Assembly: GCF_003667705.1 (NCBI RefSeq)
Contig: NZ_CP033019.1
Span: 1,736,001 to 1,800,000 of the forward strand
Origin: Janthinobacterium agaricidamnosum
GTDB taxonomy: Bacteria; Pseudomonadota; Gammaproteobacteria; Burkholderiales; Burkholderiaceae_D
Direction: 5' to 3'
DNA: 64,000 nucleotides
This document shows, piece by piece, positions 1-9,074 of this stretch. A model generated the notes under the pieces. That model worked only from the letters and a program-made list of their open reading frames with translations, made no database searches and was not told the DNA's origin. Every line of letters begins with the position of its first letter. The first letter of the stretch is position 1. The translations under genes and the position numbers were made by a program.

Positions 1-236
1 TGGTGATCATCCTGAACATCGGCGGCCGTATCGTCGGCATGGTGGTCGACAGCGTTTCCGACGTCACCACCCTGACGCCGGAGCAGGTCAAGCCGGCGCC
101 GGAAATGGGCACAGCCTTCTCGACCGACTACATGATCGGCCTGGGCACCATCGACGAGCGCATGCTGATCCTGGTCGACATCGACAAGCTGATGTCGAGC
201 AGCGAGATGGGCCTGATCGACAAGCTGGCGGCTTAA
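1..236 (+). CDS. cheW: Chemotaxis coupling protein CheW, C-terminal part
   Basis: The frame is open from the window edge and stops with TAA at 234-236, so only the last 78 or so residues are visible and the start lies outside. CheW is the cytoplasmic adaptor that connects chemoreceptors to the kinase CheA. The visible part shows the end of the CheW fold, with the conserved stretches VVDSVSDV and ILVDIDKL. The genes that follow on the same strand are a chemoreceptor, cheR, cheD and cheB, which supports the call. The truncation is only the window boundary. Confidence 0.93.
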   Translation, partial: VIILNIGGRIVGMVVDSVSDVTTLTPEQVKPAPEMGTAFSTDYMIGLGTIDERMLILVDIDKLMSSSEMGLIDKLAA

Positions 237-554
237 GCGGCAGTTTTACCACGCAAAGAATCACTACAGATATGCATGTACCGGCGCGGGAAAGTAATCC
301 TCGGGAAATTATTGTGAATTTATGACGAACAGAACCGGATGCTGTGCAAGGCGCCCGCTGCGACGCAGTGCGAGCACTGCCAGCTGCGGGCAACACCGCA
401 CAGCGCCGGTTATGGAAGTCAGAAATCATAATAATTTATTGGGGGTTACTTGCCAGAGGCGCGCCGGCAGGCTGCAAGGTCCGACAGAGACCCGGCCACA
501 ACACGGCGCCGTCCGGTTGAACGGGCGCCGTTCACATAAATATTGGAGACTGTA
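237..554 (+). other. Intergenic leader before the chemoreceptor gene
   Basis: This 318-bp gap between cheW and the receptor gene has no convincing coding frame. Near its 3' end a GC-rich inverted repeat (CGGCGCC at 504-510 and GGCGCCG at 524-530) can form a hairpin just before the ribosome-binding site GGAG at 545-548. There is no T-run, so it is more likely a leader or mRNA processing structure than a terminator. No sigma-28 consensus was recognised by eye. Confidence 0.5.
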
Positions 555-2276
555 ATGAGTTTGCGCGATTTCAAGATAGGCACCCGGCTGGGGATAGGTT
601 TTGGCAGCATCCTCGCCATCCTGGTGGTGGTGATCGTTTCGGCGAATGCACTGAATTACCGTAACAAGGCCCAGCTGCTCACGGGGCTGGAGCTGGCAAG
701 CGAAAAGAATACGCAGGCGTCGCAGATGAAAAGCGCGATGCTGGAAACCGGTATCGCCATGCGCAATATCGGCCTGCAGGGCGATGTGAGCCTGATGCAG
801 GCGGAAGAGGGCAAGGTGCGCGAGCAGCGCAAGCTGTACGACGGCGCCCGCAGCAAGCTGGCCACCTTGGGCCTGTCCGATGGCGAGAAGGCGCTGCTGG
901 CCAATATCGCCAAGGTCGACGGCGAAGTCGATGCCGCCTTCAAGGAAGCGATGGGACAGGTGCTGGCGTTTAACAGCGAGGGCGCGGCGAAGGTGATCGC
1001 CACTCGCATCGATCCCTTGAACAAGACGACCCTGGCCGATATCAACAAGCTGCTCGATTTGCAGCACGTGGCGCAGCAAAGCTTCATGGACGACTCGCTG
1101 GCGGCCGATGCGCGCCTGATGATGGTACTGTTCATCCTGGGCGGCGCGGCCGTGGCGATCGGCGCCTGGTGCGCCATCTTCATCACGCGCTCGATCACGG
1201 TGCCATTGTCCGGCGCAGTGGCCGTGGCGCAGAAGGTGGCGGCCGGCGAGCTGACCTCGCGCGTGGTGGTCGAAGGCAAGGATGAAACGAGCGCGCTGCA
1301 GCAGGCGCTCAAGGACATGAACGAGAGCCTGGTGCAGACGGTCAGCGACGTGCGCACCGGGACGGACACCATCACCGTGGCGTCGCGCGAGATCGCCAGC
1401 GGCAATGCGGACCTGTCGGCGCGCACGGAAACGCAGGCCAGTTCGCTCGAAGAGACGGCGTCGTCGATGGAAGAGCTGACGTCGACCGTGAAGCAGAACG
1501 CGGACAACGCGCGCCAGGCCAACCAGCTGGCAGTGTCGGCGTCGTCGGTGGCGGAGCAGGGCGGCAAGGTGGTGTCGCAAGTGGTCGACACCATGGGTTC
1601 CATCAAGGACAGTTCGCGCAAGATCGTCGACATCATCGGCGTCATCGACGGCATTGCGTTCCAGACGAATATCCTGGCGCTGAATGCGGCCGTCGAAGCG
1701 GCGCGCGCAGGCGAGCAGGGACGCGGTTTTGCGGTGGTGGCGTCGGAAGTGCGCAATCTGGCGCAACGATCGGCCGGCGCGGCGAAGGAAATCAAGGGCT
1801 TGATCGGCGACTCGGTCGACAAGGTCGATGCCGGCAGCCGCCTGGTGGACGAGGCGGGGCAGACCATGGGTCTGATCGTCACGTCGATCCGGCAGGTGGC
1901 CGACATCATGGGCGAGATCACGGCGGCGACGCAGGAGCAGAGCCACGGCATCGAGGAAGTGAACCAGGCCATCGCGCAGATGGACCAGATGACGCAGCAA
2001 AATGCGGCGCTGGTCGAGGAAGCGGCGGCGGCCGCCGAAAGCATGCAGGACCAGGCGCAGAAACTGGCCGATGCCGTCAGCATCTTCAAGCTGGACGGCG
2101 AGAGCGCGGCGCAGGCAGCCATGCCCGCGTCCGCGCCCGTGGTCAAGGCGGCGGCACGGCCGGTACCGGGTGTGGCGGCAACTACACGGCGGGTGGCAAC
2201 GGCGGCGCAGGCCGGCACGCCACCGCCCGCGAAAAAGCTGGCGGCGGCCGGCGGCGACGATTGGGAAGAGTTCTGA
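555..2276 (+). CDS. Methyl-accepting chemotaxis protein with CheR-docking tail
   Basis: A 573-residue transmembrane chemoreceptor. The N-terminus has a membrane segment (about residues 8-30), a short helical periplasmic domain of the four-helix-bundle type, a second membrane segment (about 190-212), a HAMP domain and the long signalling coiled coil. The highly conserved hairpin tip IAFQTNILALNAAVEAARAG lies at about 367-386. The protein ends in DWEEF, matching the xWxxF pentapeptide that tethers CheR and CheB in Tsr/Tar-type receptors. ATG at 555 follows GGAG by 6 nt; a TTG at 543 in the same frame is less likely because it precedes that site. The ligand cannot be told from sequence. It lies upstream of cheR. 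Confidence 0.93.
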   Translation: MSLRDFKIGTRLGIGFGSILAILVVVIVSANALNYRNKAQLLTGLELASEKNTQASQMKSAMLETGIAMRNIGLQGDVSLMQAEEGKVREQRKLYDGARSKLATLGLSDGEKALLANIAKVDGEVDAAFKEAMGQVLAFNSEGAAKVIATRIDPLNKTTLADINKLLDLQHVAQQSFMDDSLAADARLMMVLFILGGAAVAIGAWCAIFITRSITVPLSGAVAVAQKVAAGELTSRVVVEGKDETSALQQALKDMNESLVQTVSDVRTGTDTITVASREIASGNADLSARTETQASSLEETASSMEELTSTVKQNADNARQANQLAVSASSVAEQGGKVVSQVVDTMGSIKDSSRKIVDIIGVIDGIAFQTNILALNAAVEAARAGEQGRGFAVVASEVRNLAQRSAGAAKEIKGLIGDSVDKVDAGSRLVDEAGQTMGLIVTSIRQVADIMGEITAATQEQSHGIEEVNQAIAQMDQMTQQNAALVEEAAAAAESMQDQAQKLADAVSIFKLDGESAAQAAMPASAPVVKAAARPVPGVAATTRRVATAAQAGTPPPAKKLAAAGGDDWEEF

Positions 2277-2347
2277 CGCCAACCCGGTCCCGCTAGTTAT
2301 ACTTGCAAAGGCATTGGTCAGAGTAGTCATAGAGAGGTAAAAACAAA

Positions 2348-3220
2348 ATGCCGCAAACTAAAACGGATTCGGTCAAGGAATTTGATTTCACTGGCAAGGA
2401 CTTCGAACGGGTCCGCGCCATGATTTACAAGCGGGCCGGCATCGCGCTGGCCGACAGCAAGCAGGAGATGGTCTACAGCCGCCTGGCCAGGCGGCTGCGC
2501 GCGACCGGCATCTCCTCGTTCGTCCGCTACCTGGACGACCTGGAAGCGGGCCGCATGGGCGACGAGTGGGAAGCGTTCACGAATGCGCTGACGACCAACC
2601 TGACGTCGTTCTTCCGCGAGGCGCATCACTTCCCGCTGCTGGCCGAGCATGTGAAAAAACTGAGCGGGCCGATCACCATCTGGTGTTCGGCCAGTTCCAC
2701 CGGCGAGGAGCCGTATTCGATCGCCATGACGGTGTGCGAGGCGTTCAATACGCTCACGCCGCCCGTCACCATCATCGCCACGGACATCGACACGAATGTG
2801 CTGGCCACGGCTGCCAATGGCGTCTACAACCTGGACCGGCTCGACAAGATGCCGGCCGACCGTGCGCGGCGCTTTTTCTTGCGCGGCAAGGGCGACCGCG
2901 AAGGGCAGGTGCGGGTGCGTCCTGAACTGCGCCAGATGATCACCTTCAAGCCGCTCAACCTGCTGGCCGACGGCTGGCCATTGACGGGCCAGTTCGACGT
3001 CATCTTTTGCCGTAACGTGATGATTTATTTTGACAAGGCGACGCAGCGCAAGATCCTGTCGCGCTTTGTGCCGTTGATGAAACCCGATGCCCTGCTGTTC
3101 GCGGGCCATTCGGAGAATTTTCTGTACGTGTCGGATTCACTGAAGCTGCGCGGTAAAACAGTCTATGAGCTCGACCAGCCTCGGGGCGCCGCGCCCAAGG
3201 CACCGTCGCATCGTACATGA
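2348..3220 (+). CDS. cheR: Chemoreceptor glutamate methyltransferase CheR
   Basis: CheR methylates glutamates on chemoreceptor signalling helices with S-adenosylmethionine, driving adaptation. The 290-residue length fits the family. The N-terminal helical domain (about 15-90) is followed by the SAM-binding Rossmann domain, with the characteristic CSASSTGEEPYSIAM at about 113-127, FCRNVMIYFD near 220 and GHSENF near 253. ATG at 2348 follows GAGAGG after about 11 bases. The adjacent receptor carries the C-terminal docking pentapeptide that CheR recognises. It lies 71 bp after the receptor and 9 bp before cheD, so probably shares the transcript. Confidence 0.96.
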   Translation: MPQTKTDSVKEFDFTGKDFERVRAMIYKRAGIALADSKQEMVYSRLARRLRATGISSFVRYLDDLEAGRMGDEWEAFTNALTTNLTSFFREAHHFPLLAEHVKKLSGPITIWCSASSTGEEPYSIAMTVCEAFNTLTPPVTIIATDIDTNVLATAANGVYNLDRLDKMPADRARRFFLRGKGDREGQVRVRPELRQMITFKPLNLLADGWPLTGQFDVIFCRNVMIYFDKATQRKILSRFVPLMKPDALLFAGHSENFLYVSDSLKLRGKTVYELDQPRGAAPKAPSHRT

Positions 3221-3229
3221 GAGTGAAAT

Positions 3230-3838
3230 ATGAGCCTGGAATCCAAAGAGCAATTCGCCACTAACGTCTATTACGACAGGACGTTCAACTGTGACGCCGC
3301 CAAGATCTTGCCTGGTGAGTATTACTTTACCAACAAGGACATGCTGATCGTCACCGTGCTCGGCTCCTGCGTCTCGGCCTGCATCCGCGACCGTGTCACG
3401 GGCCTGGGAGGCATGAACCACTTCATGCTGCCCGATGGCGGCAGCGATCCGAACAGCCCGATTTCCGCGTCGATGCGCTATGGCACCTACGCCATGGAAA
3501 TCCTGATCAACGATTTGCTGAAGGCGGGCGCGCGGCGCGAGAACATGGAAGCGAAAGTGTTCGGCGGCGGCGCCGTGCTGCGCGGCTTCACGGCGATCAA
3601 CGTCGGTGAGCGCAACGCGGCTTTCGTCATCAATTATCTGAAGGCGGAAAAGATGCGCGTGGTGGCGGAAGACCTCAACGACATCCACCCGCGCAAGGTG
3701 TATTTTTTCCCCCGCAGCGGCAAGGTGCTGGTGAAAAAGCTGATGCAGACGCATAACGATACGCTGGTACGCCGCGAACTCGATTACGCCAGCCGCCTCA
3801 AGGTCGCGCCGGTGGGCGGCGAAGTCGAGCTGTTCTGA
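3230..3838 (+). CDS. cheD: Chemoreceptor glutamine deamidase CheD
   Basis: CheD deamidates specific glutamines of chemoreceptors to glutamate, creating methylation sites, and in some bacteria interacts with CheC or CheY-P. The 202-residue protein has the catalytic cysteine in LGSCVSAC (Cys47) and the partner histidine in GGMNHFMLP (His64), followed by the conserved glycine-rich block [11 protein letters not shown]. It starts 9 bp after cheR and is followed by a hairpin-containing spacer before cheB. CheD is absent from E. coli but common in betaproteobacterial chemotaxis clusters. Confidence 0.95.
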   Translation: MSLESKEQFATNVYYDRTFNCDAAKILPGEYYFTNKDMLIVTVLGSCVSACIRDRVTGLGGMNHFMLPDGGSDPNSPISASMRYGTYAMEILINDLLKAGARRENMEAKVFGGGAVLRGFTAINVGERNAAFVINYLKAEKMRVVAEDLNDIHPRKVYFFPRSGKVLVKKLMQTHNDTLVRRELDYASRLKVAPVGGEVELF

Positions 3839-3845
3839 TACATAT

Positions 3846-3897
3846 CGGACCAAACCTGCTGCGCACCGCGTTGTGCGGCTTGCGGCAGTGTGGTCCG
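3846..3897 (+). other. Stem-loop between cheD and cheB
   Basis: CGGACCA at 3846-3852 pairs with TGGTCCG at 3891-3897, and the enclosed bases can pair further. No T-tract follows, so it is not a classical terminator. It may act in mRNA processing or differential expression inside the che operon. Confidence 0.4.
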
Positions 3898-3946
3898 GGT
3901 ACTAATTTAATAAGAAACAAGGGCCGCAAGGCCTGGAAGGATAACT

Positions 3947-5017
3947 ATGAAGATCAAAGTATTGATCGTGGATGATTCGGCGCTGATTCGCAGCGTCATG
4001 ACGGAAATCGTAAACAGCCAGCCCGACATGGAAGTGGTGGGCGCGGCGCCCGATCCGCTGGTGGCGCGCGAGATGATCAAGCAGACCAACCCCGACGTGC
4101 TGACCCTCGATGTCGAGATGCCGAAGATGGACGGCCTGGACTTCCTGGAAAAGCTGATGCGCTTGCGCCCGATGCCGGTGCTGATGGTGTCGTCGCTGAC
4201 CGAGCGCGGTTCGGAAATCACCATGCGCGCGCTGGAACTGGGCGCCGTCGATTTCGTCACCAAGCCGAAGATTTCCATCCAGAGCGGCATGCGCGAGTAC
4301 ACGGACATGATCGCCGACAAGATCCGCGCCGCCTCGAAGGCGCGCATCCGCGCGCGCACCCTGCCGTCGGCCGGCGACAAGGTGGCCGCGCCGCTGCCTG
4401 CGCTGCGCAGCCCATTGACGTCGAGCGAAAAGCTGATCATCGTGGGCGCCTCTACGGGCGGCACGGAAGCGATCCGCGAATTTCTCATGCAGATGCCGTC
4501 CGATTGTCCCGGCATCCTGATCACGCAGCACATGCCGGAAGGCTTTACGCGTTCGTTCGCGCGCCGCCTCGATTCGCTGTGCAAAATCTCGGTGCAGGAA
4601 GCGGCGGGCGGCGAACGCGTGCTGCCTGGCCACGCCTACATCGCGCCCGGCCATTCGCACCTGACCCTGACGCGCAGCGGCGCCAACTACATGACCAAGA
4701 TCGACCAGGGTGAACCGGTCAACCGCCACCGTCCGTCGGTCGATGTGCTGTTCCGTTCGGCCGCGCAATCGGCGGGTAAAAATGCCGTCGGCGTGATCCT
4801 CACCGGCATGGGCAAGGACGGCGCACAAGGCATGTTGGAGATGAAGGCCGCAGGAGCGTATAATTTTGCGCAGGACGAAGCCAGTTGCGTGGTGTTCGGC
4901 ATGCCGCGCGAGGCGATCGCTGTCGGCGCTACGCATGAGGTCGGTGCTCTGACGGCGCTGCCTGGCATGGTACTGGGACACCTGGCGGCGCATGGTATGC
5001 GTGCTTTGCGCGTGTAA
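3947..5017 (+). CDS. cheB: Chemotaxis protein-glutamate methylesterase CheB
   Basis: CheB removes methyl groups from chemoreceptors and is activated by phosphotransfer from CheA. The 356-residue protein has an N-terminal receiver domain (acidic pair Asp9-Asp10, phospho-acceptor Asp55 in [11 protein letters not shown]) and a C-terminal esterase domain from about 160. The esterase shows the catalytic serine in [11 protein letters not shown] (about 168), histidine in TQHMPEGF (about 194) and aspartate in [10 protein letters not shown] (about 290). The start is preceded by GGAAGGA. It works against CheR, encoded two genes upstream. Confidence 0.96.
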   Translation: MKIKVLIVDDSALIRSVMTEIVNSQPDMEVVGAAPDPLVAREMIKQTNPDVLTLDVEMPKMDGLDFLEKLMRLRPMPVLMVSSLTERGSEITMRALELGAVDFVTKPKISIQSGMREYTDMIADKIRAASKARIRARTLPSAGDKVAAPLPALRSPLTSSEKLIIVGASTGGTEAIREFLMQMPSDCPGILITQHMPEGFTRSFARRLDSLCKISVQEAAGGERVLPGHAYIAPGHSHLTLTRSGANYMTKIDQGEPVNRHRPSVDVLFRSAAQSAGKNAVGVILTGMGKDGAQGMLEMKAAGAYNFAQDEASCVVFGMPREAIAVGATHEVGALTALPGMVLGHLAAHGMRALRV

Positions 5018-5164
5018 GCCACGTTTTATATGATCTGAGGCAAGTTTGTTCGCCTAAAAGCAACGAAAATGCTATCCTACAACTTGCTGCCGTAGTGTCG
5101 ACCATAATGTCGGCATTCATGTCGATATTATTAACAAACCGCTACAGAAACAACGGAGTTATTC

Positions 5165-5563
5165 ATGGCTGATCCAAAGATGAAATTTTTAGTCGTTGAC
5201 GATTTTTCGACGATGCGCCGCATTGTCCGGAATCTGTTGAAGGAACTGGGTTATGCCAACGTCGATGAGGCGGAAGACGGCGTGATGGGCCTGGCCAAGC
5301 TGCGCGCGGAATCGTTCGATTTCGTCGTGTCGGACTGGAACATGCCGAACATGGATGGCCTGACGATGCTGCAGCATATCCGCGCCGATCCCGCACTGGC
5401 CAAGCTGCCCGTGCTGATGGTCACCGCCGAAGCGAAGAAGGAAAACATCATCGCCGCCGCGCAAGCTGGCGCCAGCGGTTATGTCGTCAAGCCGTTCACT
5501 GCAGCGACCCTCGATGAAAAGCTGAACAAGATTTTCGAGAAGCTGGAAAAAGCCGGCGCCTGA
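5165..5563 (+). CDS. cheY: Chemotaxis response regulator CheY
   Basis: CheY is the diffusible regulator that, when phosphorylated by CheA, binds the flagellar switch. The 132-residue single receiver domain has all signature residues: Asp12-Asp13, phospho-acceptor aspartate in [12 protein letters not shown] (about 57), threonine in MVTAEAKK (about 87), and aromatic plus lysine in GYVVKPF (about 106-109). A 147-bp gap separates it from cheB, so it may have its own promoter. A terminator follows directly. CheZ, which often follows cheY in proteobacteria, is not next to it here. Confidence 0.95.
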   Translation: MADPKMKFLVVDDFSTMRRIVRNLLKELGYANVDEAEDGVMGLAKLRAESFDFVVSDWNMPNMDGLTMLQHIRADPALAKLPVLMVTAEAKKENIIAAAQAGASGYVVKPFTAATLDEKLNKIFEKLEKAGA

Positions 5564-5586
5564 TCACGGCTTGATACCGATCAAGA

Positions 5587-5621
5587 AAAACGCTGCCCGT
5601 GCAAACCGGCGGCGTTTTTTT
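5587..5621 (+). terminator. Rho-independent terminator after cheY
   Basis: AACGCTGCC (5589-5597) pairs with GGCGGCGTT (5609-5616 region) with one G-T pair, and a run of T follows to 5621. It closes the chemotaxis transcript. Confidence 0.85.
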
Positions 5622-5799
5622 CGTCGGCTTGCGCCGTGCTTACCTCCAGCTCATCCCGCGTGTCCTTCGCTCTGACCGGATGAAATTGCGCAAAGGAATG
5701 AAATATTTCCAATAGTTAACTTTACACGTCAAATGATTTGGCCCATGATCGCTGCAGTATTCCCCCTTTGTCCCCGACCCTGACAAGAAGGAGCGCGCG

Positions 5800-6252
5800 A
5801 TGCGCCGAGCACCCGTATTATTTTTCGCCCTGAGCACGGCCCTGTTGGCGGCCTGTGGCGTGAGCCTTGAACAAACCGCCGTTGCGCCTGTCGCGTCTGT
5901 CGAAATGCAGGAGCCACCCGCGCAGTCGCCTGCCGAAGCGGATGGCCGGCATGCCTATCTGCACCGCGTGGGCGGCCAGGATTATGTCAGCCTGAGCCAG
6001 CACGGCTCCGAGGGCGGCTTGCCGATCCTCACGGGCACGCAGCGCCATGCGCGCGCCATCCGCCTGCTGGCGGCCGATCCGGCCCAGGTGCGGGCCATAC
6101 TGCGCAGCCTGAGGCTGCCTGCGAACCAGCGCAAGCTGTGGGCGGGCGAGGAAATCGTGCTCGACGCGGCAAGCTACGACATGTTGCAAGCGGCACGCGG
6201 CAGCAACAAGCCGCTGTTTGCCGAGCTCAAGCTGGTAGGGATGGAAAAGTAG
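5800..6252 (+). CDS. Small lipoprotein of unknown function
   Basis: A 150-residue protein. The N-terminus MRRAPVLFFALSTALLAAC is a lipoprotein signal peptide with the lipobox LLAAC, so Cys19 should be the lipidated residue and the mature protein is expected in the periplasm or outer membrane. The mature part has no recognisable domain: a proline-rich linker and then a mixed region with RQRHARAIRLL-like basic helix. The start is supported by AAGGAG 8 bases upstream. It stands alone between cheY and the convergent panC; a hairpin and a copy of the 105-bp repeat follow it. Confidence 0.8.
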   Translation: MRRAPVLFFALSTALLAACGVSLEQTAVAPVASVEMQEPPAQSPAEADGRHAYLHRVGGQDYVSLSQHGSEGGLPILTGTQRHARAIRLLAADPAQVRAILRSLRLPANQRKLWAGEEIVLDAASYDMLQAARGSNKPLFAELKLVGMEK

Positions 6253-6261
6253 GTAAAGCAA

Positions 6262-6279
6262 CGGGGCCGAATGGCCCCG
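6262..6279 (+). terminator. GC-rich hairpin after the small lipoprotein gene
   Basis: CGGGGCC (6262-6268) and GGCCCCG (6273-6279) form a perfect stem with a GAAT loop 10 bp after the stop codon. The downstream T content is poor, so termination may be weak. Confidence 0.55.
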
Positions 6280-6300
6280 CTGTGACTGCGTTTAAAACAT

Positions 6301-6407
6301 CTGACAAAAACCGTAGCGAGCGGCAGTGAGTTGTGGCCGAGAAGCGGAGCTGTGCTGAAGCACGGTGAGCACCGCAGGCCGCAAATCGCGACGCGCAGCA
6401 GGTTTTG
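6301..6407. repeat. Dispersed 105-bp intergenic repeat, copy A
   Basis: One of three related sequences in this window (others at 38938-39043 and 48998-49116). Ends are inverted: CAAAAACC near the left end and GGTTTTG at the right. A central TGTGCT/AGCAC(G/A) hairpin and the blocks GTAGCGAGCGGCAGTGAG and CGCGACGCGCAGCAGG are shared. It sits between convergent 3' ends of the lipoprotein gene and panC. Confidence 0.8.
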
Positions 6408-6414
6408 TTGTATG

Positions 6415-7266
<852 letters not shown>

Positions 7267-7308
7267 CTAAAACCCCGTTGTACGGTGGTCAGTGACAAAG
7301 GGAAGGGG

Positions 7309-8241
7309 TCAGGCGGGCGAATACGCCAGCCGGACGTAGATGGGGGCAAACGGTTCTGCCTGCGTGATTTCGATCAGGGTTTCCTTGGCCAGTTCCAGCA
7401 GGGCCACGAAGTTGACCACCACCACGGGTACGCCGCCGGCAATGTCGAACAGATCGCTGAATTCGACGAAGCGCGACGATTGCAAATGGCGCAAAATGCT
7501 CGACATGTGCTCGCGCACGGACAGTTCCTGGCGGCTGATGCGGTGATGCTGGGTCAGCTTGGCGCGCTTCAGCACGTCGAGCCACGCCTGCTGCAAGTCC
7601 ACCGGTTCCACGTCGGGCCAGGTGGGCGTCAGGCTTTGCTCGATGAAAATCTGCGTGCGCACGAAATCGCGCTCGAACTGCGGGATGGCGTTCAGGTCGT
7701 AGGCGGCCAGCTTGATCTGCTCGTACTCGAGCAGGCGGCGCACCAGTTCGGCGCGGGGGTCGCCGCCATCTTCCTCGACGTCGCTCTTGCGCGATGGCAA
7801 AAGCATACGCGACTTGATCTCGATCAGCATGGCCGCCATCAGCAGATACTCGGCGGCCAGTTCCAGGTTGCGCACGCGGATCTGGTCGACATATTTCAGA
7901 TATTGCAGGGTCACCTGCGCCATCGGAATATCGAGAATGTTGAAGTTTTGCTTGCGGATCAGGTAGAGCAGCAAGTCGAGCGGGCCTTCGAAGGCTTCGA
8001 GGAAGATTTCCAGCGCGTCCGGCGGAATGTACAAATCCGTCGGCATGCGCATCATGGGCTCGCCATACAGGCGGGCGATGCCCAGCGGGTCGGCGGCGGG
8101 CGCCGCCTCCGTTACCTTGGCTGCAGATGCTGCAGGGTCGCCGCTGCCGTCGCCATCGGCGACAGGTTCGGGCGACTCGATGACTGCGCCGGCACCGGAA
8201 GCGTCGGCTTCCGGCGTGACTGCAGACTCTTCAGGCAACAT
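7309..8241 (-). CDS. scpA: Segregation and condensation protein A
   Basis: ScpA is the kleisin subunit of the Smc-ScpAB condensin, which compacts and helps segregate the chromosome. The 310-residue protein has an acidic, low-complexity N-terminal extension (about 1-70) before the conserved core, which starts at FLEAFEGPLDLLLYLIRKQNFNI-like sequence (about 83-105), with the helical LAAEYLLMAAMLIEIKSRMLL segment and a C-terminal winged-helix region. scpB is not in the window. It sits between the DUF3460 gene (17 bp upstream) and panC in what looks like one operon. Confidence 0.92.
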   Translation of the reverse strand: MLPEESAVTPEADASGAGAVIESPEPVADGDGSGDPAASAAKVTEAAPAADPLGIARLYGEPMMRMPTDLYIPPDALEIFLEAFEGPLDLLLYLIRKQNFNILDIPMAQVTLQYLKYVDQIRVRNLELAAEYLLMAAMLIEIKSRMLLPSRKSDVEEDGGDPRAELVRRLLEYEQIKLAAYDLNAIPQFERDFVRTQIFIEQSLTPTWPDVEPVDLQQAWLDVLKRAKLTQHHRISRQELSVREHMSSILRHLQSSRFVEFSDLFDIAGGVPVVVVNFVALLELAKETLIEITQAEPFAPIYVRLAYSPA

Positions 8242-8258
8242 CGTGCCGGTTCCAGATC

Positions 8259-8468
8259 TTAGTTCTTGTTCTGGTAAACGTAAGCCTGTTGCTTGACGGC
8301 CGACGCCAGCTGGCGTTCCTGCTCATCGATGCTGACGGCCGGCTTGTCCCACAGCAGGGCGCGGCCCGCTTGCTGGCCCGCTTCCATGCCAGGGTTCTTG
8401 GCCTTCAGTTCGGCGATGAACAAGGTGTGGTCGGATACGTAGTTGTTGTGTTTTGCAGGCAGTTTCAT
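8259..8468 (-). CDS. DUF3460 family small protein
   Basis: A 69-residue protein starting MKLPAKHNNYVSDHT, resembling the DUF3460 proteins that precede scpA in Burkholderiales. The function is unknown. It is soluble by sequence, with a GRALLW segment and a predicted helical C-terminus. The longer open frame upstream (to 8987) is a shadow of the neighbouring acetyltransferase; the ATG at 8468 has a purine-rich AAGAGAA upstream. The stop lies 17 bp before scpA. Confidence 0.8.
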   Translation of the reverse strand: MKLPAKHNNYVSDHTLFIAELKAKNPGMEAGQQAGRALLWDKPAVSIDEQERQLASAVKQQAYVYQNKN

Positions 8469-8575
8469 ATTCTCTTCTGAGTGTCTTATGGGTAAGGTCA
8501 GCCGGCCGTATTTTACCGCGCCGTGCCGCTTGGCGGGTTGTTGTATCGGCAAGTCCGGGGCGAAATTGCTAAAAA

Positions 8576-9058
8576 TCAATAACGCAGCAGGCGCCGCATC
8601 ACCATCGGCGCCGGTTCGGCGGGGTTGGCGTGCGAATATTCCAGTTCTTCGGCCAGCTCGAATTCGAAGGCCGCATAAAAATCGATCAGCTTGCGCTGGT
8701 CGCGCCGCACGGCCAGGCGCAACTCCTCGGCCTGGCACGATAGGCCGTGATGAATGATGGCTTCGAGCAAGTGCTGCGAGATGTGGCTGCCCCGGTAGGC
8801 GGGCAGTACGCCCATGCGCGAAATCTTCCAGATGGCAGGGTCGCTGTCGAGCGGCATCCAGCGCAGCGAGCCGGCTGGAATGTCGTCGATCAGCAACAGA
8901 AAACCGCCGCCGTGGCGCAATTGCGCTTCCACCTGCTGCGCCGTCTCGTGGTGTCCACTGGACGAGGCCGCGACCTTGCCGGCCCACGCGGCGCGGGTCA
9001 GCTCGGCCATCAGTTGTGCATCGGCATTTGTTGCTTCGCGCACCACGATATTCATCAT
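8576..9058 (-). CDS. GNAT family N-acetyltransferase
   Basis: A 160-residue single-domain acetyltransferase. The acetyl-CoA-binding motif A is visible as ISRMGVLPAYRGSHISQHLLEA (about 85-106; R-x-x-G-x-A pattern relaxed to RGSHIS), followed by a motif B-like IDFYAAFEFELAEE. The substrate cannot be inferred. Two adjacent ATGs (9058 and 9055) both fit; AAGGACCG lies just upstream. It is 16 bp downstream of metG on the same strand, so may be co-transcribed with it. Confidence 0.85.
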   Translation of the reverse strand: MMNIVVREATNADAQLMAELTRAAWAGKVAASSSGHHETAQQVEAQLRHGGGFLLLIDDIPAGSLRWMPLDSDPAIWKISRMGVLPAYRGSHISQHLLEAIIHHGLSCQAEELRLAVRRDQRKLIDFYAAFEFELAEELEYSHANPAEPAPMVMRRLLRY

Positions 9059-9074
9059 CGGTCCTTGTGAGGGC

